Part shown: piece by piece, positions 25,812 to 34,686 of the stretch | Layout of the letters: each line of letters begins with the position of its first letter | Numbering within the stretch: the stretch's first letter is position 1 | Source of the DNA: Pontibacter mucosus | Lineage (GTDB): Bacteria > Bacteroidota > Bacteroidia > Cytophagales > Hymenobacteraceae | Direction of reading: 5' to 3' | NCBI RefSeq assembly: GCF_003054055.1 | Contig: NZ_QBKI01000004.1 | Location: forward strand, 310,001-374,000 | DNA length: 64,000 nucleotides | Notes under the pieces: generated by a model | What the model was told of the DNA's origin: nothing | Database searches by the model: none | The model's input: the letters and a program-made list of their open reading frames with translations, nothing else | Position numbers and translations under genes: made by a program

Positions 25812-28154
25812 TTACAGAATATCCCCTACATTCAGCAACTCCAGCATCGGGTCTAGCATAGTAGAGTCTGGCTGTGCTTTTGGCAACACTGTGGTGCAGT
25901 TATACTTCTTGCTGATCTTGACGGTTGGTTTCGGGAAGCGGCCCATGGTATAGCCCAGTTCCTTATCCTGGTAGATGCGCTCCATATACAGGCCGTAAAT
26001 CGGCAGGGCGGTCTTAGAGCCCTCCCCCAACTGCGAGGTACGGAAATGGATGCTGCGGTCCTCGCCGCCTACCCACACTCCGGTCACCAAATCTTTGGTT
26101 ACGCCCATAAACCAGCCGTCGGAGTGATTGGAGCTCGTACCCGTTTTGCCGCCAATCTCGTTGCCCTTCCACAAATCATACTCCCACAGCGCCTGCGAGG
26201 TGCCGCCCGGCTCCTCGATGCCGCCCTTGAGCATGTGCATCATCAGGAAAGCGGTTTCCTCGCTCAGCACCTTCTTCTGGATGGGCGTGAACTGGTGTAC
26301 CAGGTTGCCGTTGTGATCCTCGATGCGGGTGATAAACATAGGCTCCGTATGGAAGCCGTAGTTCGGGAACGTGCTGTAGGCGCCCACCATCTCAAAAACA
26401 GACACGTCGCTGGGGCCAAGGCCAATGGAAGGCACTGCCTGCAGCGGGCTCTTTATCCCCAGCTTGTGCGCATACTTCACCACTGTTTCCCAGCCGATAA
26501 GCTCTGTAAGCTGGGCCGTCACCGAGTTCACCGATTTGCCCATGCCCCGCCGCAGCGTCATCGGGGCACCCGTGTACTGCCAGTCGGCATTGGTAGGCGA
26601 CCAGCTCTTCTTCTCCCCTTTCTCCACGTAGTTTATCGTCACGCGCTGGTCCACAATCTTGTCGCAGGGCGAGTAGCCGTTGTCGATGGCGGCCACGTAC
26701 ACAAATGGCTTGAAGGTAGAGCCCGGTTGGCGGCGCGCCTGTTTCACGTGGTCATACTTAAAATACTTGTAGTTAATGCCCCCTACCCATGCCTTGATGT
26801 GGCCGGTGAAAGGATCCATCGTCATCATGCCGCCGTGCAGGAAGTGCTTGTAATAGGCCAGCGAGTCGAGCGGGCTCATGGTCATGGTCTTCTCCAGCGA
26901 GTCGTTCTCCCAGGTAAACACTTTCATCTCACGCGGGCGGTTCAGTTCCTTGTTGATGGCTTCCATGTCATCGCCATACTTTTGCTTCAGGCGACGGTAG
27001 TAGGCCGTGCGCTTAATCGTTTCTTCTATGAAGCCAGGTATCTCGCGGTTCTTCTCATCCACCCAAGGCTTCTTACCCTCCCAGTGACTGTAGAAACGGC
27101 GCTGCAGCTTGCGCATCTGCTCCTCCATAGCGGCCTCGGCGTGGGCCTGCATACGAGAGTCGATGGTGGTATAAATCTTGAGGCCGTCGCGGTACAGGTC
27201 GTAACCGTTCTCCTTGCACCACTCCTGCAGGTAATCAGCCACAGCCCCTCTGAAGTAAGTAGCTGGTCCGTCGTAGTGGTTCTCTACGCTATAGTCTAAC
27301 ACTAGCGGCAGTTGGCTCAGCGAGTCCGCTTTGGCCTTGTCGAGGTAGCCATACTTTACCATCTGACCCATCACCACGTTGCGGCGGCGGGTGGCATTCT
27401 CCGGGTTAAAGCGCGGACTGTAGTAAGTGGGGGCTTTCAGCAGGCCCACGAGCACGGCAGCCTGCTCCGTTTTTAGTTTTTCGGGTGTGGTATTGAAGAA
27501 GGTTTTGGAGGCCACTTTAATACCGAAGGAGTTCGAGCCAAAATCTACCGTGTTCAGGTACATCGTCAGGATCTCTTCCTTGGTATAACGCTGCTCGAGC
27601 TTGATGGCCGTCAGCCACTCCTTGGTTTTGGAGATCGCAATGCTGAGTCCCGGGATATGCCCCAGAACGCCTTTGGAGTCGTCGGTGCGGGTTTTGTAAA
27701 GGTTTTTGGCCAGCTGCTGGGTAATGGTACTCGCGCCGCGTGCCTCTCCCTGAAAGCTGCCGTACACCGCCGACACGATCGCCTCCGGGTCTATGCCGGC
27801 ATGCTCGTAAAAGCGGATGTCCTCGGTGGCCAGCAGCGCCTGCACCAGCTCCGGCGACAGTTCCTGGTACGTTACCGGGCTGCGGTTCTCGCGGAAGTAC
27901 TTGCCAATCAGCTTCCCGTCAGCGGTATAAAGCTCGGAGGCCTGGTCGGAACGGGGATTCTCCAGCCTGTCCAGACTTGGGGAGGAACCGAACAGGTACA
28001 GCACGTTATACTCTACACTAAACAAGTATCCCAATATCACGAAAAGGCCCAGAAAAAATGTTTTCCAGGTAAAGCTAATCACCTTAGAGGCAATGGAAGA
28101 CGATGTTTTCTTAGGCTCTTGTACTTTCTCTTGCTCTTTTGGCATCTTCAGCAT
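25812..28154 (-). CDS. Penicillin-binding protein 1A-type bifunctional transglycosylase/transpeptidase
   Basis: This 780-residue class A PBP has a short cytosolic tail, one membrane helix (about 31-51), a GT51 domain with ATEDIRFYEHAGIDP (catalytic Glu), RGASTITQQLAKNLY and KEEILTMYLN, then a transpeptidase domain with the Ser active site GSTFKPFVY, the SVN triad (GKSVNSVTAQL) and GGKTGTSSNHSDGWFMG (KTG box). It polymerises and cross-links peptidoglycan at the inner-membrane outer face. A second ATG three codons downstream is equally possible. It is transcribed as a single gene. Confidence 0.95.
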   Translation of the reverse strand: MLKMPKEQEKVQEPKKTSSSIASKVISFTWKTFFLGLFVILGYLFSVEYNVLYLFGSSPSLDRLENPRSDQASELYTADGKLIGKYFRENRSPVTYQELSPELVQALLATEDIRFYEHAGIDPEAIVSAVYGSFQGEARGASTITQQLAKNLYKTRTDDSKGVLGHIPGLSIAISKTKEWLTAIKLEQRYTKEEILTMYLNTVDFGSNSFGIKVASKTFFNTTPEKLKTEQAAVLVGLLKAPTYYSPRFNPENATRRRNVVMGQMVKYGYLDKAKADSLSQLPLVLDYSVENHYDGPATYFRGAVADYLQEWCKENGYDLYRDGLKIYTTIDSRMQAHAEAAMEEQMRKLQRRFYSHWEGKKPWVDEKNREIPGFIEETIKRTAYYRRLKQKYGDDMEAINKELNRPREMKVFTWENDSLEKTMTMSPLDSLAYYKHFLHGGMMTMDPFTGHIKAWVGGINYKYFKYDHVKQARRQPGSTFKPFVYVAAIDNGYSPCDKIVDQRVTINYVEKGEKKSWSPTNADWQYTGAPMTLRRGMGKSVNSVTAQLTELIGWETVVKYAHKLGIKSPLQAVPSIGLGPSDVSVFEMVGAYSTFPNYGFHTEPMFITRIEDHNGNLVHQFTPIQKKVLSEETAFLMMHMLKGGIEEPGGTSQALWEYDLWKGNEIGGKTGTSSNHSDGWFMGVTKDLVTGVWVGGEDRSIHFRTSQLGEGSKTALPIYGLYMERIYQDKELGYTMGRFPKPTVKISKKYNCTTVLPKAQPDSTMLDPMLELLNVGDIL

Positions 28155-28770
28155 GTGCAGAGGCAGCTATGGTTTAAATTCCCTATCAAGCACTTCATTC
28201 TTTAACGGTCACAAAGATACTTTTTGTGCACAACATCTAAGAAGTACATCTTCTATTACTTAGTAAATAAAATCACTATTTAGTAACACCATGCGTTGCG
28301 GAAACCCTATACCACTAACCAATTTATTATCAGGAAATTACCACCCTAATATGTAACATAGTTCTATATGGTCCACCCTCACAGAAGCCTTGTTAAGTGG
28401 CGGGGCGGGTTTATACTCCAGCCTCCTTACGAAAAAAAGGGAGGGATAGCGGTATAAAATTTTAAAAGCCAACGCTACAACCCATTTAATTTGAGCACAA
28501 AACCAGCCATCGCCAGTAGCATGCTAGCTTCACTTTTTATAACCCAGGTTGCCATCTACTTCCGTGTGAAGGTGTCAACCCACTCCCGCCCCTCCAAGGA
28601 GGGGAATTATATTACACTCGCAGGAATTCCCCTCCCTGGAGGGGTTAGGGGTGGGTTAATCGCAACATGATTTTTATACTTTGCGGGGTGCATAACACGA
28701 CAGGCAACGGCTATACTTTGGCCTGCAGTGCCTATCTTTGCCAGGCAGACGCACCAAAAACAGAATCGGG
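28155..28770. other. Long divergent gap upstream of the PBP1A gene, with a partial composite-repeat module
   Basis: From 28205 to about 28560 no gene or clear structure is seen apart from AT-rich DNA. Between about 28575 and 28660 two 'CCCACTCCCGCCCCTCCAAGG'-like modules (shown here only in part) face each other: CCCCTCCAAGGAGGGGAATT forward and AATTCCCCTCCCTGGAGGGG followed by TTAGGGGTGGGTT. They belong to the 'cccacccct' module of the composite repeats and can pair into a hairpin with a loop of about 20 bases. Confidence 0.7.
28733..28740 (+). promoter_or_regulatory. Candidate -7 element for the gene at 28771
   Basis: TATCTTTG fits TAnnTTTG and would put the transcript start about 25 bases before the ATG at 28771, arguing against a start further upstream. 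Confidence 0.45.
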
Positions 28771-29274
28771 ATGCAAGAGACGATACAACAGGTATTCGAC
28801 AGGCTGATAGGGTTGCCGCTTACCAAAACCACTCGCCAGGAAACAGTGCAATTCTTCCACTTCGGGCACACTCATTATACTACCCCGCAAGGGCTTGTGC
28901 TGGATGTAGGGGAGATAACGCTGGCCGTGAACTGCCCCTGGGAGTTGCAGGAACCAGATAGCGGCACCATCCGCCACAGCGAAGTATACATCCGCAAGCG
29001 TGAGGCCGGCCTCCCTACCCCGGTCTGGGACTGGAAAAAGCCTGGATCCAGCATGCTCGACCAGCGCATGACGGCACTCATCAACAACAACCCCAACCTG
29101 GTGCTGGAGCGCGCAGAGCAGCAGGACAACTACGGGCTCATGTTATACTTTAGCGACGGCTCCACGCTTTCTGTAATGCCCGACCCGGCCAAGCCGGCTG
29201 CCGAGTACTGGCAGTTCTTCAGCAACACCGGCGATGGCCTGCGTGTGGGTGCCGGCGAGAACGGACTGATGTAG
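28771..29274 (+). CDS. Protein of unknown function
   Basis: The 167-residue protein has no signal peptide or membrane helix. Readable parts are QFFHFGHTHYTTPQGLVLDVGEITLAVNCPW (in pieces: FFHFGHTHYTT, LDVGEITLAVNCPWELQ) and a C-terminal WQFFSNTGDGLRVGAG. It looks like a cytosolic alpha/beta protein, and I do not recognise a family. An in-frame ATG 11 codons upstream would overlap the candidate promoter, so ATG 28771 is chosen. It is followed by a gap containing a facing repeat pair. Confidence 0.7.
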   Translation: MQETIQQVFDRLIGLPLTKTTRQETVQFFHFGHTHYTTPQGLVLDVGEITLAVNCPWELQEPDSGTIRHSEVYIRKREAGLPTPVWDWKKPGSSMLDQRMTALINNNPNLVLERAEQQDNYGLMLYFSDGSTLSVMPDPAKPAAEYWQFFSNTGDGLRVGAGENGLM

Positions 29275-29324
29275 GCATTTACACTTTGACTAGGTTATTT
29301 TGTGGTCAAGGGTGCCTTCCGGTT

Positions 29325-29455
29325 TAGCAGACTGTCCCCTTGAGGGGACTATAGGGGTGTTTACACCTGTAGGTGAAAACACATATAGCTTAGCTACAGG
29401 CATTCTGTTCAGTATTTTACGCCCCTGTGGTCCCCTCAAGGGGACAGTCTCTAGA
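29325..29455. repeat. Facing pair of the GGTCCCCTCAAGGGGACAGT module
   Basis: AGACTGTCCCCTTGAGGGGA (about 29329, then CTATAGGGGTG) is mirrored by CCCCTGTGGTCCCCTCAAGG (about 29422, then GGACAGTCT). Both are the same module found in the composite repeats A-E, here alone and inverted, about 60 bases apart. The rest of the 29275-29584 gap shows AAGTATA-type words and no gene. Confidence 0.75.
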
Positions 29456-29584
29456 AGCTTATATCGCCGTATACTGATCTAGAGAAATAGAACTGGGTTG
29501 CTCCATTTATACTTGCTCTTATACTTTCAGCTGTCCGGAAAACCTTTGGTGCTGTAACGGAGTACTTCTGCAAAAAAGCAGCCC

Positions 29585-30373
29585 TTGAACATTCGCCTTC
29601 AGCTTTTCGAGTTCGAAGACCAGTCCTGGTTCCCGCACGTTATCCGGCAGGGCATGCTCGATTTCCTGCGCTTCATGATTACGCGGCTAAATGCCTATGA
29701 GGCGGCCATACCCCTTTTGCAGGAACTGTTGGAACGCACCCGAAGCCGCCACCTTACCGACCTTTGCTCGGGGGCAGGCGGCGGCATTGCCTCGGTACAG
29801 CAGCAACTAACACAGCGGATGGAAAAGTCCGTTCAGGTGACCCTCTCCGACCTCTACCCTAACCTCCGCGCCTACGAATACATCCGCCACGAATCGGGCG
29901 GAGCCATTGATTTTATACCCGAGCCGGTAGATGCCACCGCCGTACCGGAAAGTATAAAAGGAGTGCGCACCATCTTCTCTTCCTTTCACCACTTTCCGCC
30001 TGCTGTGGCCAAAGCCATACTTCAGGATGCGGCCGCTAAGCGCACAGCCATCGGTATTTTCGAGGGATCAAAAAAAAGCTGGCTGGAGATGCTCCTGCTG
30101 TGGCTGTTCTTCCCTGTAATTATACTTGTGGTGACGCCTTTTATCCGACCCTTCAGCATCAGCAGGCTCTTTTTCACGTACATACTTCCGCTCATCCCGC
30201 TGTGCATTATGTGGGATGGCACCGTGTCCCTGCTGCGGATTTATACCCCGGAGCAGTTGCGGCAGATGGCCTCGGAGGTACAGGCGCCCGGCTATACCTG
30301 GCGTTCGGGCCGCGTTGGGGCGGGGGCAGGCAAGTACGTCATCTACCTAATCGGGTATCCGGAGGAATTATGA
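29585..30373 (+). CDS. Methyltransferase-like protein with C-terminal membrane segments
   Basis: The 262-residue protein has a methyltransferase-like core: HLTDLCSGAGGGIASVQ resembles SAM-binding motif I, VTLSDLYPNLRAYEYI motif II, and TIFSSFHHFPPAVAKAILQ a later motif. After it come two hydrophobic spans (about 165-186 and 193-211; MLLLWLFFPVIILVVTPFI, FFTYILPLIPLCIMW) and a soluble tail. A TTG at 29585 is the proposed start; the first ATG is 23 codons on. It is followed 15 bp later by a UbiA-type prenyltransferase, suggesting methylation of a lipid-soluble prenylated compound. That is inference; the substrate is unknown. Confidence 0.7.
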   Translation: MNIRLQLFEFEDQSWFPHVIRQGMLDFLRFMITRLNAYEAAIPLLQELLERTRSRHLTDLCSGAGGGIASVQQQLTQRMEKSVQVTLSDLYPNLRAYEYIRHESGGAIDFIPEPVDATAVPESIKGVRTIFSSFHHFPPAVAKAILQDAAAKRTAIGIFEGSKKSWLEMLLLWLFFPVIILVVTPFIRPFSISRLFFTYILPLIPLCIMWDGTVSLLRIYTPEQLRQMASEVQAPGYTWRSGRVGAGAGKYVIYLIGYPEEL

Positions 30374-30388
30374 ATAAGTGAAAACTAG

Positions 30389-31294
30389 ATGTCGCGGATA
30401 ACAAACAATGCTAAACAAGTAACGCCAACGCATAGCTACCGCGATGCCCTTACGCTGATGCGGATTCCGTTTTCGGTGTACCTGATGCCTGTTTACTGGT
30501 TTGCCCTGAGCACCTTACCGCAGGCCAGCCCATGGCGGGCAGCGGCGGTGTTTCTGGTACTGCATGTGCTGGTATACCCTGCCAGCAACGGTTACAACTC
30601 CTACTACGACCGCGACGAGGGTAGCATCGGCGGCCTGAAGCATCCTCCCCAACCAAATCAACAACTTTTGCACCTGGTCTGGCTGTTCGATGCACTGGCC
30701 ATACTTCTGAGCCTGTTTCTGTCGCCGCTTTTTGCCGGTTTTGTGGCGCTTTACCTGCTTATTTCCAAAGCCTATAGTTACGAGGGCATCCGCCTGAAGA
30801 AGCACCCCATTCTGAGCACTTTTGTAGTTACGTTTTTTCAGGGTGCCTATACTTTCGCGATGGTGCAGGTGGGCGTGGGCCTGCCGGCGCAGCAGGTACT
30901 ACAGGAGCCGAATGTATGGTTTGCCTTGGTTAGCACGCTGTTTCTCTGCGGCTCCTACCCCCTCACCCAAATTTACCAGCACGAGGAAGACAGCCGCCGC
31001 GGCGACCGCACCTTAAGCCTGCTGCTGGGCATCCGGGGGACCTACTTTTTTGCCGCCGTCAGTTTGCTGGCTGGTGTCCTGCTGCTACTCTGGTTATACT
31101 TCAGCACGGGACAGGTTCACAATATTTTCATATTCTTGATATGCACAGCGCCTATCTCCTACTTTTTTATTGGCTGGGTGCTACGGGCACAAAAAGACCA
31201 CCAGGAGGCGAATTTTGAGAACACCATGCAAATGAACAAAGTCTCCTCGCTCTGCATCAGCACCGCGTTTGTGTTGATGATGGTGGTGAGATGA
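30389..31294 (+). CDS. UbiA-family prenyltransferase
   Basis: The 301-residue protein has about eight membrane helices. The first acidic motif is SNGYNSYYDRDEGS (about 65-79; family NxxxDxxxD), and the second is HEEDSRRGDRTLS (about 198-210, DxxxGD form). UbiA enzymes transfer a prenyl chain from a polyprenyl diphosphate to an acceptor, in quinone, heme or lipid synthesis. This one lacks the close context of menA or ubiA and lies after a membrane methyltransferase-like gene and before a small membrane protein, so its acceptor is unclear. The gene is 15 bp behind its neighbour, so a shared transcript is likely. Confidence 0.88.
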   Translation: MSRITNNAKQVTPTHSYRDALTLMRIPFSVYLMPVYWFALSTLPQASPWRAAAVFLVLHVLVYPASNGYNSYYDRDEGSIGGLKHPPQPNQQLLHLVWLFDALAILLSLFLSPLFAGFVALYLLISKAYSYEGIRLKKHPILSTFVVTFFQGAYTFAMVQVGVGLPAQQVLQEPNVWFALVSTLFLCGSYPLTQIYQHEEDSRRGDRTLSLLLGIRGTYFFAAVSLLAGVLLLLWLYFSTGQVHNIFIFLICTAPISYFFIGWVLRAQKDHQEANFENTMQMNKVSSLCISTAFVLMMVVR

Positions 31295-31347
31295 TGGCCA
31301 ACTTAATAGAGGCTTCGTAATACGGTATACTTGTAAACTGCAAAACT

Positions 31348-31821
31348 ATGAAGTTCCTGGACGCCGTAGTGGCAGGCATAGCCGGCACCATCGCCATGAC
31401 TGCCTTTCTGTACCTGCTTTCCTTTGTCACGCACCGTGTGATGAAGGTAGTGCGCATTTTAGGCACGATGCTGCTCAACCGCACGCACCCGGATGGAAGC
31501 CTCTCGGAGCTGACAGGCACAAAAGTAGCCGGCACGCTGGCCCACTATGCTGCAGGCATTTTCTTCGCGACTATGTACCTGGCGCTGTGGAACTCCGGCG
31601 TTGGCTTGCCCACCGCCTCCTGGGGGTTGCTGTTTGGGCTGGCACACGGCCTGGTCGCCATGGTGATTTGGTACTTTTTCTTTATGGTGCACCCACGGCC
31701 ACCTATCATCAGGCTTAGAACCTACCTCACCACCTTAATCTTTGCCCACATTATTTTTGGCTTCGTTACGAGCTATACTTTCTACCTGCTTACACAGCCC
31801 GATTATGATTTTTGGCAGTAG
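31348..31821 (+). CDS. Small membrane protein of unknown function
   Basis: The 157-residue protein has about four membrane helices: VVAGIAGTIAMTAFLYLLSF, AAGIFFATMYLALW, LFGLAHGLVAMVIWYFFF and LIFAHIIFGFVTSYTFYLL. The pattern of a first helix 'AGiaGT.amT' is found in DUF6789-like membrane proteins. No catalytic motif is seen. It follows the UbiA gene by 53 bp in the same direction and may belong to the same unit. Convergent rho lies beyond the composite repeat. Confidence 0.75.
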   Translation: MKFLDAVVAGIAGTIAMTAFLYLLSFVTHRVMKVVRILGTMLLNRTHPDGSLSELTGTKVAGTLAHYAAGIFFATMYLALWNSGVGLPTASWGLLFGLAHGLVAMVIWYFFFMVHPRPPIIRLRTYLTTLIFAHIIFGFVTSYTFYLLTQPDYDFWQ

Positions 31822-31973
31822 TTGGGGAGGTACCCCTCCCCAACCCTCCTCTAAGAACAGGGGAGGGAGTATTGCGGGACCGGGCCCAACCACCCCTACC
31901 CCTCCTTGGCTAAGGCGGGGAGTCTGTTGTTACTGTGGCTGAAGTATAAGTTTTATAGCTTAAGCCTTTGCGC

Positions 31974-31997
31974 GGACAGGTCGCGACCTGTCCCTAC
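31974..31997 (-). repeat. GTAG-type REP palindrome, copy 3
   Basis: Same palindrome GGACAGGTCG/CGACCTGTCC with CTAC directly after it on the plus strand. Confidence 0.8.
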
Positions 31998-32371
31998 AAA
32001 GTATAAACCCACCCCTACCCCTCCGAGGAGGGGAGTCATCTGCAGCCGATTATATCCCCCTACCCCCTTCAAAGGGGGACTTTGGCTGAGGCTCCGTCTG
32101 CAGGGGCTATCGAACTAATTCCCAGCCTTTGGGTTGAGCGCCTTGTAGATTTCCGGTGCCGCTGTGGCGGCATTGCGGAGCAAAGGAAATGTACACCGCG
32201 CGATGCCCGAAGGCGAGGCCTCCCGGCCTTGAGGGAGCCAAGTAGGAGATGAAACAATAGCTTATGTAAGGCTGGAGGATGACCAGAAGCTAGCAAGGAT
32301 AACTTGTCTCCAGTTGCGGGAAGCAGGGGCTCAGGGAGGTAGAAGCTGGCAAGTATGGAAGTATAATCTAC

Positions 32372-32426
32372 ACGGACTTGGAAGTCCGCAGCAGCTTTAG
32401 TTCCGGACAAGGATGTCCGGAACAGC
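32372..32426 (+). repeat. Paired REP hairpin, copy R2
   Basis: CGGACTT-GG-AAGTCCG and TTCCGGACA-AGGA-TGTCCGGAA with the CAGCAG tails. Here the outermost base pair of the first stem (G-C in R1) is lost (A opposite C). Confidence 0.85.
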
Positions 32427-32599
32427 AGAAATACAGCCTGTATAAAAGTATAGCCAGAGTATAAGTATGGCTCTGCGAGCCAGTTGGGTTGCAAACCCAA
32501 GATCATAGTAGGCATGAGTTGCAAACTCGCGCTAGCGAAGCTGGCTTGTTTACGGTTGAAGGAAGCGGCGGCTGGAAAGTATAAACAGCACAAAACAAA

Positions 32600-32632
32600 G
32601 CAGCCTGCCAGACGCAAAGTCTGGCAGGCTGC
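32600..32632 (-). terminator. Terminator after rho
   Basis: GCAGCCTGCCAGAC (32600-32613) pairs perfectly with GTCTGGCAGGCTGC (32619-32632), loop GCAAA; flanked by AAGTATAA on the outer side. Confidence 0.9.
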
Positions 32633-32659
32633 AAGTATAAGTTAAGCTAACCTCTCTCC

Positions 32660-34399
32660 TTACCCGTTCATCGAAATCAGGAACTCCTCGTTGCTCCTGG
32701 TGCCCTTCATTCTTTCTTTCAGGAATTCCATCGCTTCTATCGAGTTCATGTCGGACATGAACTTGCGCAGGATCCAGATACGGTTCAGCTCGTCGCGGTC
32801 CATCAGCAGGTCCTCGCGGCGTGTGCCGGAAGCCGGAACGTCGATGGCTGGGTAAACCCTGCGGTTGGCCAGCTTGCGGTCCAGCTGGAGTTCCATGTTA
32901 CCAGTACCCTTGAATTCTTCGAAGATCACCTCGTCCATTTTAGAGCCTGTGTCAATCAGGGCAGTGGCGATAATGGTGAGCGAGCCGCCGTTCTCTACGT
33001 TACGGGCAGCACCGAAGAAGCGCTTGGGTTTGTGCAAAGCGTTGGCGTCCACACCGCCCGATAGGATTTTACCGGACGATGGCACCACTGTGTTATAAGC
33101 GCGCGCCAGACGTGTGATGGAATCCAGCAGGATCACCACATCGTGACCGCATTCTACCATGCGCTTGGCTTTATCCAGTACAATACTGGAAACCTTCACA
33201 TGGCGCTCGGCCTGCTCGTCGAAGGTAGAGGCAATCACCTCTGCTTTTACGCTGCGGGCCATGTCTGTTACCTCTTCCGGGCGCTCGTCGATGAGCAGGA
33301 TCATCAGGTATACTTCCGGGTGGTTCTCAGAAATAGCATTTGCTATCTCCTTCAGCAGCACCGTCTTACCTGTCTTTGGCTGTGCCACAATCATACCGCG
33401 CTGTCCCTTGCCGATAGGGGCAAACAGGTCCAGGATTCGGGTAGAAAGTTGGCTAGGCTTGGTGGTCAGTTTCAGGCGCTCCTCCGGGAAGAGCGGCGTC
33501 AGGTGCTGGAACGGAATACGGTCGCGGATCTCCTCAGTGGTACGGCCGTTCACAGTTTCCACCTTCAACAGTGCAAAATATTTCTCCCCTTCTTTCGGCG
33601 GGCGGATTTGCCCTTTTACGGTATCACCCGTCTTCAGTCCGAAAAGTTTGATTTGTGAAGGAGAAACATAGATATCGTCCGGGGAGGCGAGGTAGTTATA
33701 GTGCGTCGAGCGCAGGAAGCCATAGCCATCCTGCATCAGTTCCAGCACTCCCTCGTTCAGGATAATACCATCGAACTCCTTGAAGTTGTTAGCGTTAGCC
33801 GCATTCTGCTGCTGTTGCTGCTGGTTGCTACGGCGCGTGTTATCGTTGCGATCACCGCCACGGTTCTCAGGTTGATTATCTCTGTTTTCGTTTCCGCGGT
33901 TGTCGTTGCGGTTATCTCTTTCCCTCCTGTTGTCAGCCGGGCGAGTTTCGGTACTGCGGGCCTCAGGGCGGGCTTCGGCGGTGCGGGTTTCAGAGCGGTT
34001 ATCCTCTCTGTTGTCGCGGCGCACACGCTCGCGGTGGTTTTGCGCACCGTGGTCTTTTACGGGTGCCTCGGCAGGCACGGCCACAGGAGCCCTTTCCTCA
34101 CTTCGTGGGGCTACCTGAATGCGCTGACGCCTTTCCGCTCTGGCAGGAGCCTCTGGCGCCTGTTCCTCCTCCACCGCAATTGCAACTTCAGGGGTTTCTG
34201 TACTACCAGCAGATTCTTTTCGGGTTGCAGTATTGGACTTTCTGGAGGAGCTTTCGAGAGGGGTAACGGCTTGTTGATCGAGGATTTTGTAGATAAGGTC
34301 TTGCTTGCTGAGTTTCTTAAAGTTTTTAACGCCCAGTTGCTCAGCAATTTCCTTGAGTTCTGAAAGAAGTCTATCTTTCAATTCTTCAATTTTGTACAT
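32660..34399 (-). CDS. rho: Transcription termination factor Rho
   Basis: Rho here has 579 residues. An N-terminal helical domain ([20 protein letters not shown]) is followed by a disordered insertion of about 140 residues, roughly 65-205, rich in Asn, Arg, Glu and Gln (for example [28 protein letters not shown]). Then come the RNA-binding cold-shock-like fold ([16 protein letters not shown]) and the ATPase core with the P-loop [18 protein letters not shown], the Walker B region [18 protein letters not shown] and the Q/R-loop region. An upstream in-frame ATG exists, but the conserved start is at 34399. Long N-terminal insertions are a known trait of Bacteroidota Rho and have been linked to condensate formation in Bacteroides. 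Confidence 0.97.
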   Translation of the reverse strand: MYKIEELKDRLLSELKEIAEQLGVKNFKKLSKQDLIYKILDQQAVTPLESSSRKSNTATRKESAGSTETPEVAIAVEEEQAPEAPARAERRQRIQVAPRSEERAPVAVPAEAPVKDHGAQNHRERVRRDNREDNRSETRTAEARPEARSTETRPADNRRERDNRNDNRGNENRDNQPENRGGDRNDNTRRSNQQQQQQNAANANNFKEFDGIILNEGVLELMQDGYGFLRSTHYNYLASPDDIYVSPSQIKLFGLKTGDTVKGQIRPPKEGEKYFALLKVETVNGRTTEEIRDRIPFQHLTPLFPEERLKLTTKPSQLSTRILDLFAPIGKGQRGMIVAQPKTGKTVLLKEIANAISENHPEVYLMILLIDERPEEVTDMARSVKAEVIASTFDEQAERHVKVSSIVLDKAKRMVECGHDVVILLDSITRLARAYNTVVPSSGKILSGGVDANALHKPKRFFGAARNVENGGSLTIIATALIDTGSKMDEVIFEEFKGTGNMELQLDRKLANRRVYPAIDVPASGTRREDLLMDRDELNRIWILRKFMSDMNSIEAMEFLKERMKGTRSNEEFLISMNG

Positions 34400-34656
34400 A
34401 AATAATGGTATGGTAGTTAACTTAACTTGCCAGGTTTCGCAGTGCGCGAACAAAGCGAGAGATTTTCGTTTATTTCAGGAAAAAAGAATAGGTTGCGAAA
34501 GAGTCAGAAAGGCACGGGAATCAGAGCCTTCTTCAAATGCACCGCAATGTTATTGCAATGCTCGTTAATTAACAAATATTACCGTTTGTTTTAGATAAAA
34601 AGTTTCAATTTTTGTTTAAAAGATTTCGTAAAAGCCGCTAAATAGTTTAAAAGCGC

Positions 34657-34664
34657 TATTTTTG
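34657..34664 (+). promoter_or_regulatory. Candidate -7 element for serS
   Basis: TATTTTTG fits TAnnTTTG 23 bases before the serS ATG. The 287-base divergent gap between rho and serS otherwise shows no gene; it probably contains the long rho leader. Confidence 0.45.
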
Positions 34665-34686
34665 CGGTTATACATTATACTTTATT

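Larger units (their letters stand above)
31838..32590 (+). repeat. Composite intergenic repeat, copy C (forward)
   Basis: Between the convergent membrane-protein gene and rho. The modules in order are CTAAGAACAGGGGAGGGAG (31841), ACCGGGCCCAACC (31879), the GTAG-REP palindrome (31974), the 'cccacccct' module (about 32009), a GGGGGA C-rich module, CCCAGCCTTTGGGTTGAGCG (32121), GATGCCCGAAGGCGAGGCC (about 32201), the GAGGATGACCAGAAGCTAG segment (about 32276), a paired REP hairpin (32372-32426) and a cluster of AAGTATA words, then a CTCGCGCTAGCGAA tail also seen in copy F. Long open frames here are not conserved and are judged spurious. Confidence 0.85.

Noticed and set aside
26046..27299. 417-codon open frame opposite the PBP1A gene
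   Set aside because: It is a shadow of a well-conserved gene on the other strand.
32069..32617. 182-codon minus-strand open frame next to rho
   Set aside because: It covers composite repeat C and crosses the rho terminator; the amino acid pattern is that of translated repeats.
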